Origin: Sebaldella termitidis ATCC 33386
Lineage (GTDB): Bacteria; Fusobacteriota; Fusobacteriia; Fusobacteriales; Leptotrichiaceae
DNA length: 64,000 nucleotides
Assembly (NCBI RefSeq): GCF_000024405.1
Contig: NC_013517.1
Location: forward strand, 2,604,001 to 2,668,000
Reading direction: 5' to 3'
Shown one piece after another: positions 56,487 through 64,000 of the stretch. The position numbers were made by a program, and so were the translations under genes. Under the pieces are notes generated by a model. That model was given only the letters and a program-made list of their open reading frames with translations, had not been told where the DNA came from and searched no databases. Within the stretch, counting starts at the first letter, position 1. The number at the start of each line of letters is the position of its first letter.

Positions 56487-56732
56487 ATGAAAAAGATTTT
56501 AAAATTATTTACGTTGATTTTGGTCTTTTCTCTGTTAGTTGGGTGCGTTGTTAGTGATAACGGCTATTATGGCCCAAGGCCATACTATCCATATTACAGA
56601 CCTGATTACAGACCTGTACCGCCGCCGCCGCCTAGACCCCCAAGACCACCGGGACCGCCTAGACCGCCAGGACCACCACCTAGACCAGTACCTCGTCCGA
56701 TACCGCCGGGGCCGCCGCCTAGAATACGGTGA
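56487..56732 (+). CDS. Proline-rich lipoprotein (81 aa)
   Basis: An 81-aa lipoprotein: signal MKKILKLFTLILVFSLLVGC, a short VVSDNGYYGPR linker with Tyr/Pro, then about 50 residues made almost only of Pro, Arg and Gly (PRPPRPPGPPRPPGPPPRP). Such a chain should be an extended polyproline rod, perhaps reaching through peptidoglycan. AAGGAGGAA precedes the ATG. The coding part is far more GC-rich than everything around it, because of the CC(G/A/T) and GG codons. Confidence 0.75.
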   Translation: MKKILKLFTLILVFSLLVGCVVSDNGYYGPRPYYPYYRPDYRPVPPPPPRPPRPPGPPRPPGPPPRPVPRPIPPGPPPRIR

Positions 56733-56780
56733 TCCAAACGCGGAGCTTTGAACGGAAATACGTAAAATTATATAATAGAT

Positions 56781-56809
56781 AATACCTGACTTGCTTAAAG
56801 TCAGGTATT
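56781..56809 (+). terminator. Terminator of the proline-rich lipoprotein gene
   Basis: A 10-bp stem AATACCTGAC / GTCAGGTATT with a nine-base loop followed by TTTT. Confidence 0.85.
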
Positions 56810-56821
56810 TTTCAAAAATAA

Positions 56822-56850
56822 AATAAGAATACCGGGAAAGTACTCTTATT
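56822..56850 (-). terminator. Terminator of the TetR-family gene
   Basis: AATAAGAGTAC / GTATTCTTATT (one mismatch) with a seven-base loop and T-rich tail, directly past the stop at 56853. Confidence 0.75.
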
Positions 56851-56852
56851 GT

Positions 56853-57461
56853 TTATTTTAATATCTCTATTTCTTTCAATAAAATGTATTTCATATACTC
56901 GTAATGCTTTTCATAAAATTCTTCCATACTCATATTTATGACAGACTCTATTATATAAGGCGTCGTAAAAGGAAATAAGCATGTGGAAATGATCAGAAAC
57001 AAATAATTTTTCGGATAGTTTATATTGATGCTCCCATTTTGAATTTCTTTATTTGTAATATCAATAAAATTATCGCATATTTTCTTAATAATCTCAATTA
57101 CCTCATCAGTATTTACATCTTTTTTATTTTTTACTTTTTTTTCTATCTCATTTAAATGCTGTATATACGGATATAATTTTATATTCTTTTTTGTTATATT
57201 AAAATACATATCCAATATGACATCGATTCTTTCATAATAAGACAACTTTTCATTATTTATAATCGCAAAAAATTTTTTTTCAAAATCTTTTAAAATTTTA
57301 CTGAGAATTTTTGTATAGATATAGTCTTTATTTTTGAAATAATAATTTAAACTTGTACGTGATATTTTTCTTTGTTCGGAAAATTCCTTAAAGCTGCCTT
57401 CACTGATACCTTTTTCTAAAAAATATTGTTCAAGATCTTTGTACAATTCATCTTTATTCAT
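56853..57461 (-). CDS. TetR-family transcriptional regulator
   Basis: A 202-aa one-component regulator. The N-terminal helix-turn-helix fits TetR (ISEGSFKEFSEQRKISRTSL, then NYYFKNKDYIYTKILSKILK). The rest is a helical ligand-binding domain (FLIISTCLFPFTTPYIIESV). It follows the GNAT gene with a four-base overlap (ATGA), so both come from one transcript. The ligand is unknown. Confidence 0.85.
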   Translation of the reverse strand: MNKDELYKDLEQYFLEKGISEGSFKEFSEQRKISRTSLNYYFKNKDYIYTKILSKILKDFEKKFFAIINNEKLSYYERIDVILDMYFNITKKNIKLYPYIQHLNEIEKKVKNKKDVNTDEVIEIIKKICDNFIDITNKEIQNGSININYPKNYLFLIISTCLFPFTTPYIIESVINMSMEEFYEKHYEYMKYILLKEIEILK

Positions 57462-57949
57462 ATTTTCCTTTCAATATTCATATATACCAGTCCGGGGTCT
57501 GCTTTTATTTCCTGTTTGTTTTCCATCTCCCAGTACATTCTGAACTCCGCTTTCTCGCTGTCTTCATTTATTTGTTCATTTTTTATTTTAAATCCCATTC
57601 TTTTATAAAAAGAAACTGCTCTTTCATTCTCCTTATACACTGTTAAATCCAGTTCTTTATGTCTCTTCTGGGAAAATTCTATTAATCTTCTTCCAATGCC
57701 TTCGCCCTGATGCAATATTTCCACAAATAAGGCTCCTATAAATAATTCATCAATTATACTAATAAATCCTCTGATTCTGGAATTATCTTCCAAAACATAG
57801 GTTTTTGATAACGGTATGTATGTATCCTTCACCATTTTATAATTTTCAAGCCAATATTCCTCTGATATAAAAGGATGGGCTTTCAAAGTGGACTCCAACC
57901 ATATCCTCATGACCTCATCCACATCTTTGCTCCTAAGTAGTCTTATCAT
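57458..57949 (-). CDS. GNAT-family N-acetyltransferase
   Basis: A 163-aa acetyl-CoA-dependent acetyltransferase. The pyrophosphate-binding motif is HQGEGIGRRLIEFSQKRHKE, followed by LDLTVYKENERAVSFYKRMG and FKIKNEQI. The opening MIRLLRSKDVDEVMRIWLES is usual. The substrate is unknown. It is joined to the TetR gene by a four-base overlap. Confidence 0.88.
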   Translation of the reverse strand: MIRLLRSKDVDEVMRIWLESTLKAHPFISEEYWLENYKMVKDTYIPLSKTYVLEDNSRIRGFISIIDELFIGALFVEILHQGEGIGRRLIEFSQKRHKELDLTVYKENERAVSFYKRMGFKIKNEQINEDSEKAEFRMYWEMENKQEIKADPGLVYMNIERKI

Positions 57950-57971
57950 ATATTTTCCCCATCAAATAAAT

Positions 57972-58466
57972 TTATAAATTTGTTTCATCAAAATCTAAAA
58001 TTATTTTTTTACTCCCAAAACTGATTTTTTCAATTTTTATTCCGGCATTCTCAAGAATTCTCTTGGAAGCCTTGAAAGAATCTTTATCTTTATGCTTGTC
58101 TGAAAGATAGATAACTCTGCTTATTTTTGACTGAACTATTGCTTTGGCGCATTCATTGCAAGGAAAGTGTGTTACATAAACTGTACAGCCTTTCAGGCTT
58201 TTTATACTGTTTAATATTGCATTTAATTCTGCATGTACTACATAAGGATACTTTGTTTCCAGAAAATCCCCCTGTTTACCCCACGGCATATTATCATCGG
58301 AGCTTCCGAGCGGAAAACCGTTATACCCGATCCCCACTATTTTTTTATCTTCATCAATAATACAGGCTCCTACCTGTGTGGTAGGATCCTTGCTTCTTTT
58401 CCCCGATAATAATGCCAGTCCCATAAAATATTCATTCCAAGATATATAATCTTCTCTTTTTGACAT
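57972..58466 (-). CDS. dCMP deaminase (ComEB family)
   Basis: A 164-aa zinc enzyme that deaminates dCMP to dUMP for dTTP synthesis. The zinc site is HAELNAIL with PCNECAK, and the opening WNEYFMGLALLSGKRSKDPT plus TQVGACIIDEDKKIVGIGYN is typical of the family. It is separate from asnS by 45 bp. Confidence 0.92.
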   Translation of the reverse strand: MSKREDYISWNEYFMGLALLSGKRSKDPTTQVGACIIDEDKKIVGIGYNGFPLGSSDDNMPWGKQGDFLETKYPYVVHAELNAILNSIKSLKGCTVYVTHFPCNECAKAIVQSKISRVIYLSDKHKDKDSFKASKRILENAGIKIEKISFGSKKIILDFDETNL

Positions 58467-58511
58467 ATAAAGAACTCCTCTAATTTATAATTTTAAAATT
58501 TGAACATCATA

Positions 58512-59900
58512 TTAAAATTCCAGACTCTTAGGTCCTCTTGGAAACGGAATTACATCTCTTATATTTAACATTCCTGTTACATACATAATAGCCCGTTCAA
58601 ATCCCAGACCATACCCTGAATGAGGAACACTTCCGTATTTTCTCAATTCCATATACCACCAGTAATCTTTTTCATTTAGGTTCATATCTTTTATTCTCTG
58701 TTCCAGCTTTTCAAAATTATCTTCTCTCTGGCTTCCCCCTATTATTTCTCCTATTCCCGGAGCAAGAAGATCCATAGCTCTTACAGTTTTCCCGTCTTCA
58801 TTCAGCTTCATATAAAAAGCTTTTATATCCTTTGGATAATCAGTAACAAATACAGGTTTTTTGAAATGTTCTTCAGCAAGATATCTTTCATGCTCTGTCT
58901 GAAGATCTATTCCCCATTCCACAGGATATTCGAATTTTTTATCCGCTTTTTTCAAAATTTCTATAGCTTCTGTATAAGTAACTCTTCCAAATTCAGAATT
59001 CACAAGCCCGTTTAATCTGTCCAGAAGCGTCTTATCTATAAATTGGTTAAAAAACTGCATTTCTTCAGGAGCATTTTCCAATACATATCTTATTATATAT
59101 TTCATCATGTCTTCAGCAATGTCCATATTTACATCCAGATCGGCAAATGCAATTTCCGGCTCCATCATCCAGAATTCCGAAACATGCTTTGGAGTGTTTG
59201 ACTTTTCTGCTCTGAATGTAGGTCCGAATGTATAAGTATTTTTAAATGCCATACAAAAAGTCTCTACGTTCAGCTGTCCGCTTACCGTAAGGTTAGCCTG
59301 TTTTCCAAAGAAGTCATCTTTATACTCCACTTCTCCCTTGTCATTTTTTGGAATATCCTTAAGATCCAATGTAGTAAGCTGGAACATTTCCCCGGCACCT
59401 TCAGTATCGCTTCCTGTTATGATCGGAGTATGAACATATACAAATCCTCTTTCATTAAAAAATTTATGTATTGCATAAGACATAAGAGATCTCACTCTGA
59501 ATACTGCCATAAATGTATTTGTTCTAGGTCTCAGATGAGCAATAGTACGTAGATATTCCAGTGTGTGTCTTTTGTTCTGAAGCGGATAATCCAGATCAGC
59601 TTTATTATAAATAGTTATTTCCTTTGCTTTTATTTCAAAAGTCTGTCCCTTTCCTTCTGACTGCACTAAAACTCCCTTTACATGTACCGATGATGATATG
59701 CTTAGTCTTGATATTTCATCGAAATTTGACAGACTGTCATCAAAAACTACCTGAATTCCATTAAAAAAAGTTCCATCATTTACTTCAAGAAAACCAAAAT
59801 TTTTCTGATCTCTTCTCTTTCTTATCCATCCGTTTAATTCTAGCTCTTTATTTAATAATTCAGCATGTTTTTTGTATATTTCCCTAATTTCCAGTAACAT
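58512..59900 (-). CDS. asnS: Asparaginyl-tRNA synthetase
   Basis: A 462-aa class II synthetase that charges tRNA-Asn. The N-terminal OB-fold has [20 protein letters not shown]. Motif 2 is [20 protein letters not shown]. Motif 3 is [20 protein letters not shown]. The [10 protein letters not shown] block is AsnRS-specific. An extended -10 (TGTGCTATAAT, near 59945) is a likely promoter. Confidence 0.97.
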   Translation of the reverse strand: MLLEIREIYKKHAELLNKELELNGWIRKRRDQKNFGFLEVNDGTFFNGIQVVFDDSLSNFDEISRLSISSSVHVKGVLVQSEGKGQTFEIKAKEITIYNKADLDYPLQNKRHTLEYLRTIAHLRPRTNTFMAVFRVRSLMSYAIHKFFNERGFVYVHTPIITGSDTEGAGEMFQLTTLDLKDIPKNDKGEVEYKDDFFGKQANLTVSGQLNVETFCMAFKNTYTFGPTFRAEKSNTPKHVSEFWMMEPEIAFADLDVNMDIAEDMMKYIIRYVLENAPEEMQFFNQFIDKTLLDRLNGLVNSEFGRVTYTEAIEILKKADKKFEYPVEWGIDLQTEHERYLAEEHFKKPVFVTDYPKDIKAFYMKLNEDGKTVRAMDLLAPGIGEIIGGSQREDNFEKLEQRIKDMNLNEKDYWWYMELRKYGSVPHSGYGLGFERAIMYVTGMLNIRDVIPFPRGPKSLEF

Positions 59901-60047
59901 TATAAAACTCCTTTCAAAATTCTTTTTTTTATTGTTTTAAAATTATTATAGCACAATTTAAGCTGTAATTTCCACTATAAAATAGTCAAAATTTTATTTC
60001 CGCACTTCTCCGGCAACGTTAATGTTCTGTATTTATTCATAAAAAAA

Positions 60048-60078
60048 TCACTTTCATTTTCTAAATATATAAAAGTGA
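60048..60078 (-). terminator. Terminator of the 148-aa membrane protein gene
   Basis: TCACTTT (60048-60054) / AAAGTGA (60072-60078), a seven-bp stem, followed on the minus strand by seven T. It lies 25 bp past the stop. Confidence 0.7.
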
Positions 60079-60102
60079 ATTTTTTACGTTCTATATTTCT
60101 TA

Positions 60103-60549
60103 TTACTTGTTTTTCTTTTTATTTGCTTTTTTACTGCCTTTTATTGTATTTTCTGCTTTATCTTCACTGACTTTAGCTAAATAATCCTTGATTCCCCAGT
60201 ACTGATAAAGAAAAATAATAACCAAAACAGGAATTCCCAGTGACTGTATTCCCTTGATTCCCTGTGTCACTACTGCATATACTACCATTATCACAACTGA
60301 AACTACAAATACTTTTCGTCCTGCTTCTTTACCTCTGAAAAGTAAAAAACCGGAAGTAAAAAGCAATATTCCTAAAACAATGGTATACCCGATATGTGCC
60401 ATATAAACTGCCGGATTACTTGTGTGATATGTCTGCGCCAGCTGATCGGGAGAAAGTCTTCCCAAAGCCAGCAATGTAACACCTACACAAAATATTCCCG
60501 CCATCATAAGCACAATACTAATAATATTTAACAACAGTGGTTTCTTCAT
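60103..60549 (-). CDS. Small membrane protein of unknown function
   Basis: A 148-aa protein with four predicted helices (LLNIISIVLMMAGIFCVGVT, AVYMAHIGYTIVLGILLFTS, KVFVVSVVIMVVYAVVTQGI, LGIPVLVIIFLYQYWGI) and a 25-residue Lys/Glu-rich tail. The ATG at 60549 follows AGGTGAGGT. The layout is similar to the protein at 21053. Function unknown. Confidence 0.6.
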   Translation of the reverse strand: MKKPLLLNIISIVLMMAGIFCVGVTLLALGRLSPDQLAQTYHTSNPAVYMAHIGYTIVLGILLFTSGFLLFRGKEAGRKVFVVSVVIMVVYAVVTQGIKGIQSLGIPVLVIIFLYQYWGIKDYLAKVSEDKAENTIKGSKKANKKKNK

Positions 60550-60587
60550 ATACCTCACCTTTCGTTACTTATCCAGCTTTTACTGCA

Positions 60588-60791
60588 TTAGTTTCCTTTT
60601 ATCTCATTTCCGTTTTCATCCACATATTTTACTTTTATACTGTCAAGATGATTCTTGAAATTAGCTCTGAAGTTAGTCATGTAAAGATTTCTGTATTTTA
60701 TACGTTCTTCTTTTTCTTCTTCTGTAAGTTCTCTTGTTCTCGAAAGCTGAGAATAGTGATTTACTTTTTCAATAATATCTTTCATTTCCAT
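60588..60791 (-). CDS. DUF896 family protein (YnzC-like)
   Basis: A 67-aa helical protein of the DUF896/YnzC family, common in Firmicutes. The pattern HYSQLSRTRELTEEEKEERI is followed by KYRNLYMTNFRANFKNHLDS and a short tail. Function unclear. Confidence 0.85.
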   Translation of the reverse strand: MEMKDIIEKVNHYSQLSRTRELTEEEKEERIKYRNLYMTNFRANFKNHLDSIKVKYVDENGNEIKGN

Positions 60792-60894
60792 TTTTATATT
60801 CTGCTACCTTTCATAATTTATATTTATTATTATAGCACAGAATATATTTTTTTATACTAATATTTTTTATCGCTGTGTTTCTTTATTATTTTAT

Positions 60895-61626
60895 TTACAT
60901 ATAATGAATCAAATCTTTATATTCTTCAAATATTTTTTGATTATGCTCCATTCCGCCGTCTCTGTTTGCACTGAAAAATACAGGAGCATCCAATCCTTTA
61001 GCCAGCAGTTTTTCCGTTATATCCACGATTATCGAATTTAATATCACAGCTCCTATCACAGTAGAAGACGGCGCTACCTTCTGCTCAAGTCCGTCAAGCT
61101 TTACTGTTGCATCTCCGAGAACTCCGCAGTTATCCAGAACTACATCGGCATATTCATAAAGCTTCTTTGCATTATTATGTCTTGAAGTCACAGATGTACT
61201 ATACTTCATATTTGTTATTACAATAAGCTTTACTCCTGCTTTTTTTGCTTCCTCTGCCATTTCTATAGAAACCGGATTTCTGCCTGAAACAGAATGAATA
61301 ATCAGCACATCATCTTTTTTTAAATTCTGACTTTGAAAAAAAATTTTCCCGTAGCCTTCCAGCTGTTCCAGTTCGCTTGTAAAAGTAATAGGCTTTACAT
61401 TGAGCATTAAATTAGGTGAAAATATGGGATTTATAAGTGCAAATCCTCCTGCTCTGTAAAATGCCTCTTCTGATAAAATTCCTGCATGTGATGAACCGAA
61501 AATATATATGGAATTCTTATTTTCCACAGCTTCTACAAGCATATCTGAAGCCTTTTCCATATTTTCCAGCTGTGTACCAAAAACTTCATTTATAATCTTC
61601 AAAATCTCATTCTTATATTTTAACAT
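60895..61626 (-). CDS. SIS-domain phosphosugar protein (UPF0309 family)
   Basis: A 243-aa sugar isomerase (SIS) domain protein with phosphate-binding text IYIFGSSHAGILSEEAFYRA and a second site near IHSVSGRNPVSIEMAEEA. The ATG at 61626 is preceded by AGGAGGTTTAACT; a long in-frame reading upstream overlaps the creatininase gene and is not credible. UPF0309 members have no proven reaction and are likely to bind or isomerise phosphosugars. It is the last gene of the catabolic cluster, 14 bp after the creatininase-like gene. Confidence 0.85.
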   Translation of the reverse strand: MLKYKNEILKIINEVFGTQLENMEKASDMLVEAVENKNSIYIFGSSHAGILSEEAFYRAGGFALINPIFSPNLMLNVKPITFTSELEQLEGYGKIFFQSQNLKKDDVLIIHSVSGRNPVSIEMAEEAKKAGVKLIVITNMKYSTSVTSRHNNAKKLYEYADVVLDNCGVLGDATVKLDGLEQKVAPSSTVIGAVILNSIIVDITEKLLAKGLDAPVFFSANRDGGMEHNQKIFEEYKDLIHYM

Positions 61627-61640
61627 AGTTAAACCTCCTG

Positions 61641-62372
61641 TTATTTTATCTCTTCCAGAGTTTTTTTTATGATATCGCTCATATTTTTTACCGCGGTATC
61701 TACTATTTTTTTCCCTTTTTCTTTTGTAGCAAGGGTAGCGTCTCCCATAACTGCCGTGTCTGTAAATTCTGTCCATCTTACAGGCGTTATATCTATATAT
61801 TCCGGATAATCCGGATTTCCGTTAATTGCTTTTGACATTTCCACATACTCATCTGCAAGATAAAGCATATAAGATGTCTCCAGTTCGTCTGCATGAAAAT
61901 AATTCTTATGAAGCTTTTGTGTTTCCCTTACTTCCTGTATGACCTTATCAGTCCCTGTATAAAAAAAGTTAAATGTTTTAAAATCTGAGAACTCTGAAAA
62001 TAATTTTCTTTGTGCTTCTTTTATTGCGGTTCCGTTTCCAAGATGGCCGTTTATTATTCCAAATATTTTAAAACCATTTTTATACATGCTTTTTCCGATC
62101 TCATAAAGCATATTTATCAGAGTTTCATTACTTAGACTTACACTTCCCGGAAATTCCTCAAGACTCCATACCTGTCCATAAGGGAGTGTCGGAAAAACCA
62201 GACATTCTACATTTTCAGAAAGCTTTTCAGCAATTTTTTCCGAAAGATAATTATCTGTTCCCAAAGGAAGATGAGGTCCGTGTGCTTCTACTGCTCCCAA
62301 AGGCAGGATTGCTACCTTTACCTTTTCTATAATTTCTTTTATTTCTTTTGAGTTTTGTTCCTGATACTTCAT
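61641..62372 (-). CDS. Creatininase-family hydrolase
   Basis: A 243-aa metal hydrolase of the creatininase family. The metal ligands are visible in GAVEAHGPHLPLGTD (residues 26-40), NGHLGNGTAIKEAQ and YFHADELETSYML. Members open cyclic amides or act on related small molecules. In this cluster it may open or deformylate an intermediate, which is inference. A hairpin lies between it and the upstream phosphotriesterase-family gene. Confidence 0.88.
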   Translation of the reverse strand: MKYQEQNSKEIKEIIEKVKVAILPLGAVEAHGPHLPLGTDNYLSEKIAEKLSENVECLVFPTLPYGQVWSLEEFPGSVSLSNETLINMLYEIGKSMYKNGFKIFGIINGHLGNGTAIKEAQRKLFSEFSDFKTFNFFYTGTDKVIQEVRETQKLHKNYFHADELETSYMLYLADEYVEMSKAINGNPDYPEYIDITPVRWTEFTDTAVMGDATLATKEKGKKIVDTAVKNMSDIIKKTLEEIK

Positions 62373-62414
62373 ATTTCACTCCATTTCCTGATAAAAGTAC
62401 TGAATTCAAAGAAA

Positions 62415-62434
62415 GGAGAAACCACCGTTTCTCC
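62415..62434 (-). terminator. Hairpin between the phosphotriesterase- and creatininase-family genes
   Basis: An eight-bp stem GGAGAAAC / GTTTCTCC with a four-base loop, followed on the minus strand by TTTCTTT. It may be a partial terminator that lowers expression of the two downstream genes. Confidence 0.5.
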
Positions 62435-62477
62435 TGTTCTTTCTCTATATCAAAATTTTAGGCGGGTATTACCATTT

Positions 62478-63470
62478 TTATACTTTAAAAGTAAAACAAT
62501 TTTTAGGGTTTTCGACAAAAAATTTCTTAATCAGACCTGTGCCGTCTAATCCGGCGTTGTCTGCTTCTATTATAAATCTCGGTATCCATTTTTTTATAAT
62601 GAATTCCAGACCTAAACCATAATCATAATGCTTGTAATAAGATTTTCTTGCAGTATCACCGCTTATCAAAATCTTATCAGAATAACCTTTTTTACAAAGT
62701 TCTATAATTGCTGATATTCTTGCACTTTCAGGAGCATATTTTATTTTACCTATTCCGTCAAAAGACAGATATGCACCTTTTTTTAATATCTCCTGATAAT
62801 AATATGGATCAAGGTTTCTGTCCATATGCCCGAAAGATACATTTCCTATATCTATTCCTTCGGATTCCAAAATTTCTATTTGCTCCAAAGCCATTGTTCC
62901 GGCTTCTGTATGTGAATGTACTGGGGCTTTTGTAGCTTTATGTGCTCTTGCCACAGCCCTTATTGTCTTTTCCTCAAGAGGTGAAATAGAATTATACCAT
63001 GTTCCGAATTTTACCTGACCGGCCTTAAAGCCTGTCCCTTCCAGTCCTACTTCCACTTCTTTGATTACAAAATCTGCAAGTTCATTTATACTCTTATCCT
63101 CTATCCAATCACCATAGGTAGAATAATTACCTACGACTTTTTTCAAATGATCTGTTAAATGAGCTTTCCATAAAAAGCTTTTGTTAAATCCTGCTGTACC
63201 TATTATCTGAATTCCTGTTTCTTCTGAAATTTTTGCTACTTCTTCTACCTGTCTTCCATAATCTATTGCTGTGGCATCTACTATTGTTTTTCCGCCCAGT
63301 TCTTTAAAGTCAAGAACATCCAGCTTTGACTTTTCAGGATCATCAAGTAATAAGTCATCTGCGTTTTTTTCTTTCCAATACTGCGGTATACATACTATGT
63401 GTTCATGTGAATATGTAAATCCCAAATCTTCGGGATCTATATCTTTAAAAAAAGTTCTTATAAAACTCAT
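62478..63470 (-). CDS. Phosphotriesterase-family (COG1735) lactonase-like hydrolase
   Basis: A 330-aa metal-dependent hydrolase of the amidohydrolase superfamily. It has the metal pair in YSHEHIV (His22, His24), a likely bridging Lys in GQVKFGT, and later ligands in VHSHTEAG, GHMDRNLD and SGDTARKSYY. Characterised relatives of this group hydrolyse phosphorylated sugar lactones, and some sit beside PTS genes. The context here, next to an ascorbate-type PTS EIIC, agrees with that, but the substrate is unknown. Confidence 0.88.
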   Translation of the reverse strand: MSFIRTFFKDIDPEDLGFTYSHEHIVCIPQYWKEKNADDLLLDDPEKSKLDVLDFKELGGKTIVDATAIDYGRQVEEVAKISEETGIQIIGTAGFNKSFLWKAHLTDHLKKVVGNYSTYGDWIEDKSINELADFVIKEVEVGLEGTGFKAGQVKFGTWYNSISPLEEKTIRAVARAHKATKAPVHSHTEAGTMALEQIEILESEGIDIGNVSFGHMDRNLDPYYYQEILKKGAYLSFDGIGKIKYAPESARISAIIELCKKGYSDKILISGDTARKSYYKHYDYGLGLEFIIKKWIPRFIIEADNAGLDGTGLIKKFFVENPKNCFTFKV

Positions 63471-63490
63471 GTTTCACCTCTTCTTGATTG

Positions 63491-64000
63491 CTATCCTATT
63501 ATCTGAGCAATGAACTTAAATATAACTCCTAAAATAAACATATCAGAATCCGCTGCCCACATTGCTGTATCCGGTATAGTATGTGTAATAAGGAAAGTAA
63601 CCATTAAATATTGTCCTATTGCTACTATTGTTGCTGTTATGAAACCTGCTATTACTGCTCCTCTTATTCCTCCGGTAGAGTTTCCGAATACTCCTGCTGT
63701 ACCTGCATGGAAGAAGAGAACTATCATTGTCGGAACAAATACATAACCTGCAGTTTTTCCAAGTACCACAAGCCAGAATAATGCTCCTATAAATGCTCCT
63801 AGGAAACCTAGTATTACTGCATTTGGTGCATATGGAAATACTACCGGACAGTCAAGAGCCGGTCTTGCGCCCTGTACCAGTTTTTCCGCGATACCGTTAA
63901 ATGCCGGAACTATTTCTCCTATAAACATTCTTACACCCATTAGTACTACTGCTATTCCACCGGCAAACATAAATGACTGCTTTATGGAATAAACATAAAA
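63491..64000 (-). CDS. PTS EIIC, ascorbate (UlaA/SgaT) type, C-terminal part
   Basis: The frame runs from the stop at 63491 to the window edge with no start seen (170 codons). It is hydrophobic with the family text GARPALDCPVVFPYAPNAVI, GKTAGYVFVPTMIVLFFHAG and GNSTGGIRGAVIAGF. Relatives import ascorbate or other sugar acids with phosphorylation. It opens the cluster with the phosphotriesterase-family gene 20 bp downstream. Confidence 0.88.
   Translation of the reverse strand, partial: FYVYSIKQSFMFAGGIAVVLMGVRMFIGEIVPAFNGIAEKLVQGARPALDCPVVFPYAPNAVILGFLGAFIGALFWLVVLGKTAGYVFVPTMIVLFFHAGTAGVFGNSTGGIRGAVIAGFITATIVAIGQYLMVTFLITHTIPDTAMWAADSDMFILGVIFKFIAQIIG

Noticed and set aside
61627-61776. 50-residue N-terminal extension of the SIS protein
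   Set aside because: It is the out-of-frame end of the creatininase gene; the ATG at 61626 has an AGGAGG site and matches family length.

Overview
The window looks like chromosome of a Fusobacteriota member, most likely in the Leptotrichiaceae and plausibly Sebaldella. That placement is inferred from three things: very AT-rich DNA; two giant autotransporters of fusobacterial type (2,800 and 2,437 aa, barrels ending in Phe); and outer-membrane and lipoprotein signals alongside genes with Firmicute-like neighbours (radA-disA, DUF1385, DUF896, LiaF-like). Nearly all genes lie on the minus strand, as on one arm of a replichore. The few plus-strand genes are small or solitary. No tRNA, rRNA or CRISPR array was seen.

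Layout, left to right. 1-1366: nanE and a partial PTS EIIC, an amino-sugar uptake and catabolism unit with its own promoter. 1528-7546: a housekeeping run of pgeF, a lipoprotein gene, ispA, xseB, rsmD, three genes of unknown function and queA. 7786-16594: the first autotransporter, with a frame-broken small secreted-protein gene just upstream. 16595-17945: a gene-poor, decayed stretch. 17946-22787: a DKNYY-repeat protein, prmC with a doubled N-terminal domain, prfA, a membrane protein, and a lone plus-strand leucine-rich-repeat protein. 22850-25300: a polar amino-acid ABC transporter behind a promoter and a leader that ends in a terminator hairpin. 25472-30839: a lipase-like lipoprotein, DUF1385, disA, radA, coaD and rnc. 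30995-36832: fatty-acid synthesis genes (fabF, acpP, fabD, fabH) split into separately promoted and terminated units, with a DUF2087 regulator among them, then rpmF. 37344-44657: the second autotransporter. 45008-54463: a DMT exporter, a LUD protein, a DUF937 protein, typA, an amidase, an acyltransferase, an Hsp20-like protein with a small membrane protein, and an M13 peptidase. 54750-56375: an island with two decayed IS3-family transposases flanking two small minus-strand genes, one a 37-aa hydrophobic peptide unit. 56487-60791: a proline-rich lipoprotein, TetR, GNAT, dCMP deaminase, asnS, a membrane protein and DUF896. 60895-64000: a catabolic cluster of ascorbate-type PTS EIIC (partial), phosphotriesterase-family hydrolase, creatininase-family hydrolase and SIS-domain protein.

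The candidates most worth follow-up are the attenuated leader of the ABC transporter, the self-contained 37-aa hydrophobic peptide unit between IS remnants, the structured leader before rnc, the 9-bp inverted repeat over the DUF2087 regulator promoter, the PTS-PTE-creatininase-SIS pathway of unknown substrate, and the two autotransporters that share end modules but carry different passengers. None of these is proven novel from sequence alone.
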